DNA from: VXNF01 sp965116465
GTDB taxonomy: Bacteria; Actinomycetota; Acidimicrobiia; Acidimicrobiales; CATQHL01
NCBI GenBank assembly: GCA_965116465.1
Contig: OZ220687.1
Location: 1,364,001 to 1,428,000 of the forward strand
Direction: 5' to 3'
Length of the DNA stretch: 64,000 bases
Shown: in pieces, positions 1 through 8,368 of the stretch
How the letters are laid out: each line of letters begins with the position of its first letter
How positions within the stretch are numbered: position 1 is the first letter of the stretch
Notes under the pieces: model-generated
Databases searched by the model: none
What the model was told of the DNA's origin: nothing
The model's input: only the letters and a program-made list of their open reading frames with translations
Translations under genes and position numbers: made by a program

Positions 1-88
1 GACGGATGTCACATTTCAGATCGCGATCCGGCGCCGGCGTCCACTCAGGACTCGGCCGGAGGGGGTCTCATTCGACAGTGTCGGGAGG

Positions 89-136
89 CGGATCGTAGGG
101 TGCGCCTCGGACCACGGATCGTAGGGTGCGCCTCGG
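89..136. repeat. Two 22-bp direct repeats
   Basis: Positions 89-110 and 115-136 are the same 22-bp sequence (core gatcgtagggtgcgcctcgg) separated by 4 bp, just upstream of the RCC1 gene. Nothing else is seen in 1-166. Confidence 0.6.
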
Positions 137-166
137 GCTGCGGACACCGGGGAGGGGGTTGGAAAC

Positions 167-2350
167 ATGCAGGCGTGGCGTCGTAGCGGCGTGCAGAACC
201 AGCGGCGGCGCACCAGCGGCGACCACACCACCAACCCCACCGCCGCCCGGCGACTCGCTGCCGTGACGGTGGGGCTGCTGGTGCTGGGCGCCCTGGCGGT
301 CCCTTCGACGGTGGCGGCGCAGTCCGGGGGCGACTCCGACATGGTGCGGATCGTGGCCCGCAAGGTCGCCGACGGCCGCATCGAGTTCGGCCTGCAGCAG
401 CGCACCGGCGATGATTGGGGCAGCCGCATGCTGCCCACGCAGCGCTTCTTCCCCGCCGACGCCGCCCTCGGCCGGTGGCTGCGCAGCACACCGCTCACGG
501 TGAGCGTCGACGCCACGCCGGACAGGGAGGCCGCCACCGCCACCGTCCGCATCGTGGCCCGCAGGATCGCCGACGGCCGCGTGGAGTTCGCCCTCCGCAA
601 GCAGCTCGGCGACGGCGGCTACAGCGGGCAGCTGCTCCCCCGGGCACGGTTCTTCCCCACCGACGCCGCCCTCGGCCGCTGGCTGCGCAGCACCCCGATC
701 TCGGTCATCTCGACCCCAGCCTCCCCCACCGCCGGCACAGCCCAACCGGCGACCCGCACCGGATTCACCGCCGTCGACGGGGGCCTCAACCACACGTGCG
801 GGCTGCGCAGCGACGGAACCATCGCCTGCTGGGGCGAGAACTTCGACGGCCGGTCGGACGCGCCCGGCGGCCGGTTCACGGCGGTCACAGCCGGCGAGCA
901 GCATTCCTGCGGTGTCCGCAGCGACGGGACGATCACGTGCTGGGGAAAGAACAGCAACAACCAGTCCTCCGCCCCGATCCGGGAGCGGTTCACGGCGGTG
1001 ACCGCCGGCACGTGGCACTCGTGCGGGCTGCGCACCGACGGAACCATCGCCTGCTGGGGCGCCGGCGGGTACACGAGCGGCATACCGGCGGGCAGCTTCA
1101 CCGCCATCTCGGCCGGCCAGTCGCACACGTGCGCTCTCGGCACCGGGGGCTCGATCGCCTGCTGGGGCCGCAACCCCGCCCAGGAGCACGGCCAGACCGA
1201 CGCGCCCACCGGGCCGTTCACGGCGGTGACGTCGGGCTTCTGGCACGCGTGCGGGCTGCGGGCCGACGGCACCGTCACCTGTTGGGGCGACAACGAGCGT
1301 GGCCAACTCAACGCACCGGGCGACCGGTTCACCGCAATCGGCGCCGGCGATCTGCACACGTGCGGTGTGCGCACGAACGGCACGGCCACCTGCTGGGGCG
1401 AGAACTTCTCCAGCCAGTCCAACGCGCCGGGCGGCCGGTTCACCGCTGTCACGGGGGGCAGGAGCCATTCCTGCGGCCTGCAGTCCGGCGGCGCCGTGAC
1501 CTGCTGGGGCTTCGTCTTCGACCTCGAACATGGCCAGAGCAACGCCCCGTCGGGACGATTCACAGCCGTCAGCGCGGGCGATCTGCACACCTGCGGCCTG
1601 CGCCCGGACGGCACGGCGCAGTGCTGGGGCGACAACCGCAGCGGCGAGAGCGACGCGCCGGGCGGGCGGTTCAGCGCCGTCGAGGGGTCGTTCACCCATT
1701 CGTGCGGGATTCGAATCGACGGGACAGTGACCTGCTGGGGCGGCAATCCGAAGTGGGATTCCGGACAGTTCGACCCGCCCGACGGTCGATTCACGGCGAT
1801 CGACGGAGCGGTCCTGCACTGGTGCGGGCTGCGCCCCGACAGCACGGTGACCTGCTGGGGCGACGACGGCAACGGCGAGAGCAGCCCGCCGAGCGGGCAG
1901 TTCACCGCCCTCGCCACGGGCAACGGGCATTCCTGCGGCCTGCGCACCGACGGCACCGTCAGCTGCTGGGGCTCGGATACCAACGGCCAGACCAGCCCGC
2001 CGAGCGGTGAGTTCACCGCCGTCGCCGCGGGCAGCTTCCACGCCTGCGGGCTGCGCACCGACGGCACGGTGACCTGCTGGGGTTGGAACGCCGCCGGCCA
2101 GACCAGCGCGCCGAGCGGTGAGTTCATCGCCGTCGCCGCGGCCGGCCTGCGCTCGTGCGCGCTGCGCGTGGACGGCACCGCCACGTGCTGGGGCTTCAAC
2201 ATCTATGGCCAGAACGACGCCCCCGGCGAGCAGTTCATCGCCCTCTCCATGTCGTCAATCCACGCCTGCGGGCTGCAAGCCGGCGGCACCGTGAACTGCT
2301 GGGGTGAGCCTCTCGCCGTCTCACCGCCCCCCGGCGTGCGGTTCGTCTAA
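167..2350 (+). CDS. Secreted RCC1-type beta-propeller protein, 14 repeats
   Basis: A basic N-terminus and a hydrophobic stretch ending near residue 50 (STVAAQ) look like a signal peptide, so the protein is probably exported. Residues about 57-185 carry two copies of a motif of the form VRIVAR..DGR.EF..Q...LP..RFFP....GRWL.STP, shared with other secreted proteins in this window. From about residue 196 there are 14 tandem repeats of about 37 residues (FTAV.AG..H.CGLR.DGT..CWG), the signature of RCC1/BNR-like propeller blades. Fourteen equals two seven-bladed propellers. Each repeat has two cysteines (H.CG and CWG), which could form a disulfide in each blade. ATG 167 follows a G-rich Shine-Dalgarno. 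The ligand is unknown; surface adhesion or binding is inference. Confidence 0.88.
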   Translation: MQAWRRSGVQNQRRRTSGDHTTNPTAARRLAAVTVGLLVLGALAVPSTVAAQSGGDSDMVRIVARKVADGRIEFGLQQRTGDDWGSRMLPTQRFFPADAALGRWLRSTPLTVSVDATPDREAATATVRIVARRIADGRVEFALRKQLGDGGYSGQLLPRARFFPTDAALGRWLRSTPISVISTPASPTAGTAQPATRTGFTAVDGGLNHTCGLRSDGTIACWGENFDGRSDAPGGRFTAVTAGEQHSCGVRSDGTITCWGKNSNNQSSAPIRERFTAVTAGTWHSCGLRTDGTIACWGAGGYTSGIPAGSFTAISAGQSHTCALGTGGSIACWGRNPAQEHGQTDAPTGPFTAVTSGFWHACGLRADGTVTCWGDNERGQLNAPGDRFTAIGAGDLHTCGVRTNGTATCWGENFSSQSNAPGGRFTAVTGGRSHSCGLQSGGAVTCWGFVFDLEHGQSNAPSGRFTAVSAGDLHTCGLRPDGTAQCWGDNRSGESDAPGGRFSAVEGSFTHSCGIRIDGTVTCWGGNPKWDSGQFDPPDGRFTAIDGAVLHWCGLRPDSTVTCWGDDGNGESSPPSGQFTALATGNGHSCGLRTDGTVSCWGSDTNGQTSPPSGEFTAVAAGSFHACGLRTDGTVTCWGWNAAGQTSAPSGEFIAVAAAGLRSCALRVDGTATCWGFNIYGQNDAPGEQFIALSMSSIHACGLQAGGTVNCWGEPLAVSPPPGVRFV

Positions 2351-2393
2351 CCCTCGGGCGGGAGGATCCGGGGCCGGGCGGGCCGTTGGGCGG

Positions 2394-2879
2394 TCAGCCG
2401 GCGGCGGGGACGCCGGCGACGAGAACGGTCACGAACATGCCCATGACCGCCAATGCGAACCCCGCGAACGCGAACAGGACGGTCCGCAGGTCGCGAGCCG
2501 CCCGACGCTCGAGGCGACCCTCCATCGCGCCCAACTTGGCTTGCAGGGACTCCACCGCGGTCGCCAGCGTGTTCTCCAATGCCCCCATCTCGGCTTCCAG
2601 TGTGGTCTTCAGCGCCCCGAACTTGGTCTCCACTGTGGTCTTCAGCGCCCCGAACTTGGTCTCCACTGTGGTCTTCAGCGCCCCGAACTTGGCCTCCAGC
2701 GAGTCCATTCTTGCCTCCAGCGCGCCGACCCTGGTCTCGAGTCGCGCCACGTCGGTCTTGGTGGCCAGTTGCTCCCAGTCGGGCGGGAGGCGCTCGATCA
2801 GCGCGTCGGCCGTCTCGGTGTCCATGTGTTCAGCGAACTTGCGGTGCAGCACCGCCGTCTTCACGTCGGTCTCGGTCAT
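2394..2879 (-). CDS. Membrane-anchored coiled-coil protein, family A copy 1 (161 aa)
   Basis: The N-terminus carries the family motif DALIERLPPDWEQLATKTDL (residues about 25-44). A long heptad coiled coil follows, containing three 11-residue repeats (KFGALKTTVET). A C-terminal transmembrane helix (FAFAGFALAVMGMFVTVLVAG) ends five residues before the stop. The predicted topology is a cytoplasmic coil tethered by a tail anchor. The layout recalls DUF1640/CCDC90-like proteins, but I cannot assign it to them. Three further copies lie at 4155, 5845 and 11537, all with the same leader. ATG 2879 is preceded by GGGGAG. Function unknown. Confidence 0.75.
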   Translation of the reverse strand: MTETDVKTAVLHRKFAEHMDTETADALIERLPPDWEQLATKTDVARLETRVGALEARMDSLEAKFGALKTTVETKFGALKTTVETKFGALKTTLEAEMGALENTLATAVESLQAKLGAMEGRLERRAARDLRTVLFAFAGFALAVMGMFVTVLVAGVPAAG

Positions 2880-3015
2880 CGAGTCTCCCCGCTGGTCCCG
2901 GCCTGTCGGTTGCGGTCCCGCCTGCGGGACGAGTCGGCTTCGGTGTCCGGGCCATGAGGGCTCCTCGCCAATCGGGAGCAGAAATTACTCCCATGGCGCG
3001 AACTTTATCACTGAG
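2880..3015 (-). promoter_or_regulatory. Conserved leader of coiled-coil copy 1, with overlapping 41-codon ORF
   Basis: This about 130-bp leader is nearly identical upstream of all four family A genes. It holds a -10-like element (gataaagt on the minus strand, near 3003-3010), a GGGAG...CTCCC hairpin, a GTCCCG...CGGGAC hairpin and a GAGGAG Shine-Dalgarno 5 nt before ATG 2955. That ATG opens a 41-codon ORF (2830-2955, begins MARTPKPTRP) overlapping the coiled-coil gene by 50 nt in another frame. No gene is seen between about 3015 and 3351. Confidence 0.5.
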
Positions 3016-3351
3016 CGCAAGAAACGGCGGGGCGGGAGCAACGACGGGAGGGGCCGGAAGGGCTGGACTCCGCTAACGGTTGTGGCCTGGAGACCCCGGT
3101 GGTATACACAGGGGCGAAATCTCCCCGCCGTCCCCCGCCGCTCGCCGGTGGGGCACTGGCGGGGCTTCTATTTTGAAGGTGTCGTCTGCGGACAGCGACG
3201 ACCCGCAGGTCTCGGCTGTCGGCCGGCCACGGTCCAAGTCTCCGGATTACACCGAGGCCCGAATCCGCTGAACGCAGCGGGCCGAGGGTGCTTACGGGCG
3301 AGTCCTACCCAATATCGACCGAGATGGTCATGGTGCTCCCCCAGGCCACGA

Positions 3352-3732
3352 TCAGAAGGCGCTGGAGGAATCCATCCCCAGCAGAACCTCGTAACCCGGA
3401 GCGGGAGATGCGAGCATTACTTGCAGGAACTGACTGAACTGAGTGGGGTCGGAGGGTGGTTCCACAGAAGCGAGTTCCAGAGCAACATGAACTCCGTACT
3501 CGCGGGATCTGGTCATCCCGCTGGCAGTCGACACGCTGTGCTCCGCCTGGCCGATGGCCGGCAGGGAGCAGGCTTCACGAACCCGATTCGTGACAGCAGT
3601 TGTGTTAGCACCGGTGTCAACGAGGGCCAGGTACGGTCGCTGGTCGGATCTTTGGCCAAGCGGTGGGGATATCAGGACCGGAACGATGTATTGCCGTTGG
3701 GCGTTCAGACGAACGTGGCGCTGATACCGCAT
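3352..3732 (-). CDS. Retropepsin-like aspartic protease domain protein (126 aa)
   Basis: The motif YLALVDTGANTTAV (D-T-G-A active-site loop) near residue 35, followed by GYEVLLGMD near the C-terminus, is the signature of bacterial retroviral-type aspartic proteases, which act as homodimers. The frame stays open upstream to 4056, but that part is Arg-rich and overlaps the neighbour antisense-like in composition, so the internal ATG at 3732 (MRYQRHVRL) is preferred. It lies 14 nt downstream of the 81-aa gene, indicating one operon. No clear Shine-Dalgarno is seen. Substrate unknown. Confidence 0.7.
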   Translation of the reverse strand: MRYQRHVRLNAQRQYIVPVLISPPLGQRSDQRPYLALVDTGANTTAVTNRVREACSLPAIGQAEHSVSTASGMTRSREYGVHVALELASVEPPSDPTQFSQFLQVMLASPAPGYEVLLGMDSSSAF

Positions 3733-3746
3733 CTGGCGGTAGTGGC

Positions 3747-3992
3747 CTAGACGGTCGCTGAGAAGATGCCGAGATCGACCGGTGGTGCTCCGATCTCGCG
3801 GATGAAGAACTGTTCGTGGCCGAATCGCTCGTGGCCGACGCGGTAGGCGTTCTCGAGTTGTCCGTAGGTGTCGATGATCTTCCCGTCGTGCATTAGGACG
3901 TACTCGCCCGGATGATCGCGTTCGAGCGATTCTCGATGATTCTCGTAGGCGTCCGCGTTGAGGGTGATCTGATCTGCTTGGTGGCCACTCAT
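3747..3992 (-). CDS. Small DUF5678-like protein partnering the protease (81 aa)
   Basis: This soluble 81-residue protein contains GEYVLMHDGKIIDTYGQLENA, resembling small proteins (DUF5678-like) often encoded next to retropepsin-like proteases. An AGGAGA Shine-Dalgarno precedes the ATG at 3992 by 7 nt. No signal peptide or membrane segment is visible. The next gene, 14 nt downstream, is the protease, so the two are probably co-expressed. The role is unknown; regulation or delivery of substrate to the protease is speculation. Confidence 0.65.
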   Translation of the reverse strand: MSGHQADQITLNADAYENHRESLERDHPGEYVLMHDGKIIDTYGQLENAYRVGHERFGHEQFFIREIGAPPVDLGIFSATV

Positions 3993-4154
3993 GCACTTCT
4001 CCTTTCGCGGGGACGGTATCGGCTGTGCCTGTAGCGGATTGTACTGAAGCTGTCAATGGTGGTTATCGGCGCAAGTCGCGATCAGCGATCGGGGAATTCG
4101 CGTCGGCGTCGGGGTGAGGCGGGAGGATCGGGGGCCGGGCGGGCCGCTGGGCTG

Positions 4155-4511
4155 TCAGCCGGCGGTGGGGACGCCGGACACCAGGACGGTGACGAACACG
4201 CCCATGACCGCCAATGCGAACCACGCGAACGCGAACATCAACGCCTTGAGGTCGCTCGCCGCGCGCCGGTTGAGTCGACCCTCCATCGCCGTCATGGCAG
4301 CAGCCAACGTCGTGATCTTCCCGCCCAGGTCGGCGCCGAGTGTCACCATCTCGCCGCGCAACTCGGTGCCGAGTCGCGCCAAGTCGGTCTTGGTGGCCAG
4401 TTGCTCCCAGTCGGGCGGGAGGCGCTCGATCAGTGCGTCGGCCGTCTCGGTGTCCATGTGTTCAGCGAACTTGCGGTGCAGCACCGCCGTCTTCACGTCG
4501 GTCTCGGTCAT
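4155..4511 (-). CDS. Membrane-anchored coiled-coil protein, family A copy 2 (118 aa)
   Basis: The N-terminal 45 residues are almost identical to copy 1 (ALIERLPPDWEQLATKTDL). The central coiled coil is shorter and different (LGTELRGEMVTLGADLGGKI), and the C-terminal transmembrane helix (FAFAWFALAVMGVFVTVLVSG) is conserved. The leader at 4512-4650 is nearly identical to that of copy 1. Conserved ends with a variable middle suggest a duplicated family evolving in coil length. Confidence 0.75.
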   Translation of the reverse strand: MTETDVKTAVLHRKFAEHMDTETADALIERLPPDWEQLATKTDLARLGTELRGEMVTLGADLGGKITTLAAAMTAMEGRLNRRAASDLKALMFAFAWFALAVMGVFVTVLVSGVPTAG

Positions 4512-4650
4512 CGAGTCTCCCTGCTGGTCTCGGCCTGCCGGTTGCGGTCCCGCCTGCGGGACGAGTCGGCTTCGGTGTCCGGGCCATGAGGGCTCCTCGC
4601 CAATCGGGAGCAGACATTACTCCCATGGAGCGAACTATATCACTGAGCGC
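4512..4650 (-). promoter_or_regulatory. Conserved leader of coiled-coil copy 2
   Basis: Same layout as the leader of copy 1: -10-like tatagt on the minus strand near 4632-4640, two short hairpins, GAGGAG and a 41-codon ORF (4462-4587) overlapping the gene start by 50 nt. From 4650 to 4831 nothing recognisable is seen. Confidence 0.5.
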
Positions 4651-4831
4651 AAGAACCGGCGGGCGCGAACACAACAGACAGCGGGGGCGGAAGGCCCGAA
4701 CGGCCGAGCCGGAGCGACGACGGGAAGGGCGGATGATCCGAACGCGGCCGGACGCCAAGCCTCAACCCGGGGGCCGGTGCTGCGGGGGTGTTGGAGTTGC
4801 GAGTCCTCAGGCTCCGGTGGCTGCCTGCGAA

Positions 4832-5284
4832 CTAGCTGGCGATGAGCATTCGAAGCGACTCGGTTGCGTCGTCATCCTCGATCGGGGAGTGGGCCGCTGG
4901 ACCTTCCGTAGCAAAGGGATCCGCTGATTCCCGGGGGAACGCATCTAGGAGATCTTGAAGAGTCGCATCGGGGTTGATCTTGATGCTGGTCGAAGTCAGG
5001 GGGACGAGGGGCTCGCGGATCGCGCTATACGCGAACCATGCGAGCGAGAAGTCGGGATCCCTGGGGATCGACCCTCGGCGGACGGTCACGAAGAAGCCGG
5101 ATTCCCGGCCGCGGCGCTCTAGGCGCCGTGCGAGTTCTCGGACAGACGCATCCGGGGCTGCGGGAATGATGAAGAGTTCGTCATCGCCCCCGTGTTGGCG
5201 TGCCCAGCGGATCAGCCGCGGCGAGCGGCTTTCGATCGCGGCAAGTTTCCCGATCAGGCCGACTAGCCGGTGCTCGGTATTCAT
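4832..5284 (-). CDS. Uncharacterised protein, second gene of a coupled pair (150 aa)
   Basis: I do not recognise this protein. ATG 5284 (MNTEHRLVGLIGK) overlaps the stop of the upstream gene as ATGA, so translation is probably coupled. It is soluble and acidic at its C-terminus, with no signal peptide. A stretch around ASVRELARRLERRGRESGFF could be helical, and GSIPRDPDFSLAWFAY is strand-like. With its partner it has the gene layout of a two-gene accessory module such as a toxin-antitoxin pair, but no domain supports that directly. Confidence 0.6.
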   Translation of the reverse strand: MNTEHRLVGLIGKLAAIESRSPRLIRWARQHGGDDELFIIPAAPDASVRELARRLERRGRESGFFVTVRRGSIPRDPDFSLAWFAYSAIREPLVPLTSTSIKINPDATLQDLLDAFPRESADPFATEGPAAHSPIEDDDATESLRMLIAS

Positions 5285-5694
5285 GGGACCTCCCGAGAGA
5301 ACTGTTCCCATATAAGAGCTTCCGCCCATGCCTCAGCACGCTCAATTCTAGATCGGCAATCTTCGGGGACACTAGTCGGCCCCTGCGCATAGGAATCCCC
5401 GGGATGAACATGCGGGAAGCGATGGGACGTGTCGACTGCGACTACCCGGCTCCAGGACGCGGGATCGTACGGTGGAGAGCGTTCGAGGCTGACATAGAAG
5501 TCGATGAGGCGTTGATTGTCCAGATGGATCAATCGCCGGTGTGTGATCTGCAGGTTCGTGGAGGGGAATTCGAAGTCGAAGATTACGAGTTGCTGTTCAC
5601 ATTCCTCCGGCGGCGGGAGCGGCGGCAGCGTCGGCTCGGGAAAGCCCCCGGAGGTCATGGCGACCGAAGCGTACCGATCGCGGGTCACTTGCAA
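5281..5694 (-). CDS. Uncharacterised protein, possibly DUF7718/TumE-like (137 aa)
   Basis: The core LIHLDNQRLIDFYVSLER followed by VVAVDTSHRFPHVHPGD has the beta-rich shape and late HxHP-like motif seen in small TumE/DUF7718-type proteins, some of which are toxins. That assignment is tentative. Its stop overlaps the start of the downstream 150-aa gene by 4 nt (ATGA). The start may be ATG 5694 or the internal ATG 5658; no strong Shine-Dalgarno decides. No gene is seen in 5695-5844. Confidence 0.55.
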   Translation of the reverse strand: MQVTRDRYASVAMTSGGFPEPTLPPLPPPEECEQQLVIFDFEFPSTNLQITHRRLIHLDNQRLIDFYVSLERSPPYDPASWSRVVAVDTSHRFPHVHPGDSYAQGPTSVPEDCRSRIERAEAWAEALIWEQFSREVP

Positions 5695-5844
5695 TCGCCT
5701 CGTAGGCGATCAGCCACGGGCGGCTCGCAGCCGACGGCGGCGGCGGGAGCGGCGGGAAGGCAGCATCAGCGTCGGGAACGCCAGCGGCCCGGTGTGCTGG
5801 CCGCCGTGGGGGTTCTGCGGCCGGCGCAGCGGGACGCTGGGCGG

Positions 5845-6168
5845 TCAGCCGGCGGAGGGAACGCCGGTGACGAGGACGGTCGCGAACATGCCCATGACCG
5901 CCAATGCGAACCCCGCGAACGCGAACATCATCGCCTTGAGGTCGCTCGCCGCGCGCCGGTTGAGTCGACCCTCCATCGCCGTCATGGCAGCAGCCAGCGT
6001 CGTGATCTCGCCGCGCAACTCGGTGCCGAGTCGCGCCAGGTCGGTCTTGGTGGCCAGTTGCTCCCAGTCGGGCGGGAGGCGCTCGATCAGCGCGTCGGCC
6101 GTCTCGGTGTCCATGTGTTCAGCGAACTTGCGGTGCAGCACCGCGGTCTTCACGTCGCTCTCGGTCAT
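5845..6168 (-). CDS. Membrane-anchored coiled-coil protein, family A copy 3 (107 aa)
   Basis: The N-terminal motif (ALIERLPPDWEQLATKTDL) and C-terminal transmembrane helix (FAFAGFALAVMGMFATVLVTG) match copies 1 and 2. The coil is the shortest of the first three copies because the segment MVTLGADLGGKI of copy 2 is absent. ATG 6168 has GGGGAG upstream. Function unknown. Confidence 0.75.
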   Translation of the reverse strand: MTESDVKTAVLHRKFAEHMDTETADALIERLPPDWEQLATKTDLARLGTELRGEITTLAAAMTAMEGRLNRRAASDLKAMMFAFAGFALAVMGMFATVLVTGVPSAG

Positions 6169-6305
6169 CGAGTCTCCCCGCTGGTCCCGGCCTGCCGGTT
6201 GCGGTCCCGCCTGCGGGACGAATCGGCTTCGGTGTCCGGGCCATGAGGGCTCCTCGCCAATCGGGAGCAGACGTTACTCCCACGGAGCGAACTGTATCAC
6301 CGAGC
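6169..6305 (-). promoter_or_regulatory. Conserved leader of coiled-coil copy 3
   Basis: Same hairpins, GAGGAG and 41-codon overlapping ORF (6119-6244) as in copies 1 and 2. The -10-like element reads tgatacagt on the minus strand near 6290-6300. No gene is seen from 6305 to 6438. Confidence 0.5.
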
Positions 6306-6438
6306 GCAAGAACCGGCGGGGGTGGGAAAGGATTGGGCCGCCGAAAAACGACTTCCTGCGAGAACGCCATCGGCCCGGTGCGCTGGCCGCCGTGGGGGGT
6401 CGGCGGCCGGCGCAGCGGGCCGTTGGAGTTGGAAGGGG

Positions 6439-8181
6439 TTAGCTGTCGACGGTGACGTTGGAGCTGCCGAGCCAGCGGTCGACCGAGGCGCGTGCGGGGA
6501 AGAAGCGGCGCGGTGGCAGGATCCGGTCGCCCCAGGTGGTGCCGCCGTCGTCGCTCTGCTGCAGGCCGAACTCAACCCTGTCGTCGGAGCCCCTGCGGGC
6601 CACGATCCGGACGGTCACCTCCTCGTCGAACGAGTCGGCCGATTCCGACACTCTCAGGGTGATGGCGGAGCTGACCAGCCAGCGGCCGACCGGGGTGTCG
6701 GCGGGGAAGAGCCGTGCCCTCGGGAACACCCGGTCGCCCCAGGTGCGGTCGTGCTGCACCTGCTGCAGCCCGAACTCGATCTTCCCGGTGTCCAGCAGCC
6801 GGGCCACGAGACGCACCGTGCTGGTGCCCGACTGGGCGGTCGCCGCCTCGTCGGCGTCGTCGGTGTCATCGTCGGTCACTGCCGGCTGCGTGGTCGGCGG
6901 TGGCGGCGGGTCGGGCGGCCGCGATCCGCCGCAGTAGATGTCGAACTCGAAGTCGAAGTGCCGCAGCGGGTTGGCGCTCGACCAGGTGAGCGTGCGGCTG
7001 GCCGTCCCGCCCAGCGTGCAGCCGGGGGCCTCGAGTTCCGCCGACACGGTCACCGAGCAGCCGGCGATCTCGTCGGACGTGGTGCTGGTGGCGACAGCCG
7101 GATACGAGGCGCCGGAGCCGAAGTTGGCGAAGTTGGGCGCGTGCACCGTGAACCGGCCGTTGGCGAGGGTGGCCACCGTGTCGCCGCCGGGCAGGGTGTA
7201 GATCCCCGATCCGCCGGGGGTGGTGCCGATGGCGATGGGCGGCAGGGCGGGCACGCCCCCGCACGATGTCGTGAGCTCGTAGGCCGCACTCCCCTGGTTG
7301 CCGGGGTTGTTGATGACGTCCTGGATGATGACGATGCGGTTGTAGGGGAGCTGCACGTGGTCGCTGAGATCGATGGCGATCCTGCCGTTGGCGTCCCTGT
7401 CGGCCGTGTCGAACTCCTCGCCGTTGGCGTCGATGATGGTGAACGGCGGGGGCGCCTCGGTCACCGTGATCCGGAAGTCGCAGTTCACGTTCGAACCGAG
7501 AGTGCCCAGCGCCTTCTCGACCGCGTCGCCGTCGCCGAGCACGAAGAAGTCCAGTGTCTGATCGCAGCCGCTGCCTGCACCGGCCTCCGGCGTCACCTTC
7601 ACCCGGAACTCGGTGATCTCCACGGCGCGCTCGGCGCGGGCCGCGAGGTTGGAGTCGGTGGCCGACGCCGGCAACTCCTGGACGACCTCCTCGGGGTCGA
7701 TCTTGATCGACAGCGTGGGCCGAGCCGAGCAGTTGGGCGTGCCGCCGCCGGTGTGGCGGGCGGTGACGGTCGTCTCGGTGCCGCGGGTCGCCGTCTGGAG
7801 CGAGTTGCTCCACGATCCGGGAGACGCGCCCCAGCCCAACTCGGCGTCGCACAGCCGGCTGCGGTTGTCCGTCTTGCGGGCGACGGCGGTGATCTGGTAG
7901 TTGCAGGTGCCCGGATCGAGCACCTCCCCGTCCTCGTCGCCGGTCCCGATCCAGGACGTCACGTAGCCGGGTCGGGCGTTGGCAGGATCGCAGCCGCCGA
8001 GGCTCTGGGCCGTGATCTGCACCTCCCAGCTGGCGGCGTCGGCGCCGGTCTCGCCGTTGTTGAACCTGAAGACCCTGATGTTGCTCTGCGCCCCGGCCGG
8101 CGAACTGGCGGCCACAGCCAGGCCGGCCCCCAGCAGGGCTATGACGACCAGGAGCCTGGTGAGGTGTCGAATTGATCTCAC
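6439..8181 (-). CDS. Secreted Cys-containing protein with two C-terminal RIVAR-FFP repeats (580 aa)
   Basis: GTG 8181 is chosen because AGGAGG lies 7 nt upstream and a clear signal peptide follows directly (LLVVIALLGAGLAVAASSPAGAQ). The long central region has scattered cysteines and shares patterns with the next gene: IIQDV......Y....SCGG and HFDFEFDIYCG. The C-terminal 150 residues hold two copies of the motif R.VAR..D..IEFGLQQ......RVFPRARLFP...PVGRWLVSS, also found in the RCC1 proteins and the amidase. It is the first member of a five-gene tandem array and lacks the GPPxDxxTG tail of the other four. Function unknown; an extracellular location is well supported. Confidence 0.78.
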   Translation of the reverse strand: MRSIRHLTRLLVVIALLGAGLAVAASSPAGAQSNIRVFRFNNGETGADAASWEVQITAQSLGGCDPANARPGYVTSWIGTGDEDGEVLDPGTCNYQITAVARKTDNRSRLCDAELGWGASPGSWSNSLQTATRGTETTVTARHTGGGTPNCSARPTLSIKIDPEEVVQELPASATDSNLAARAERAVEITEFRVKVTPEAGAGSGCDQTLDFFVLGDGDAVEKALGTLGSNVNCDFRITVTEAPPPFTIIDANGEEFDTADRDANGRIAIDLSDHVQLPYNRIVIIQDVINNPGNQGSAAYELTTSCGGVPALPPIAIGTTPGGSGIYTLPGGDTVATLANGRFTVHAPNFANFGSGASYPAVATSTTSDEIAGCSVTVSAELEAPGCTLGGTASRTLTWSSANPLRHFDFEFDIYCGGSRPPDPPPPPTTQPAVTDDDTDDADEAATAQSGTSTVRLVARLLDTGKIEFGLQQVQHDRTWGDRVFPRARLFPADTPVGRWLVSSAITLRVSESADSFDEEVTVRIVARRGSDDRVEFGLQQSDDGGTTWGDRILPPRRFFPARASVDRWLGSSNVTVDS

Positions 8182-8368
8182 GGCGCGCCCTCCTTGCCGG
8201 GCTCGCGAAACCCGACATTCGAGAATACGTATCGGTGCTGCGAGCGTAGTGTTCGGTTCGCGGAAATTGGGGGATGCAGGCGATTCCAACCGATCAGAAT
8301 TTCCTTCCGACCTTCACGGGCTGCGGCGGCGCTGATCGGCGCTCCCGTCGTGCCGGCGACAGCCCTCC

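Noticed and set aside
68..2041. Long open frame opposite the RCC1 gene
   Set aside because: It mirrors the repeats of the plus-strand gene, is Arg/Gly/Ala-rich, and has no start signal. Similar antisense frames opposite groL, gltX, cimA and leuC are rejected for the same reason.
3352..4056. A 234-aa version of the protease gene
   Set aside because: The upstream 108 codons overlap the 81-aa gene, are Arg-rich and lack protease homology; ATG 3732 is preferred.
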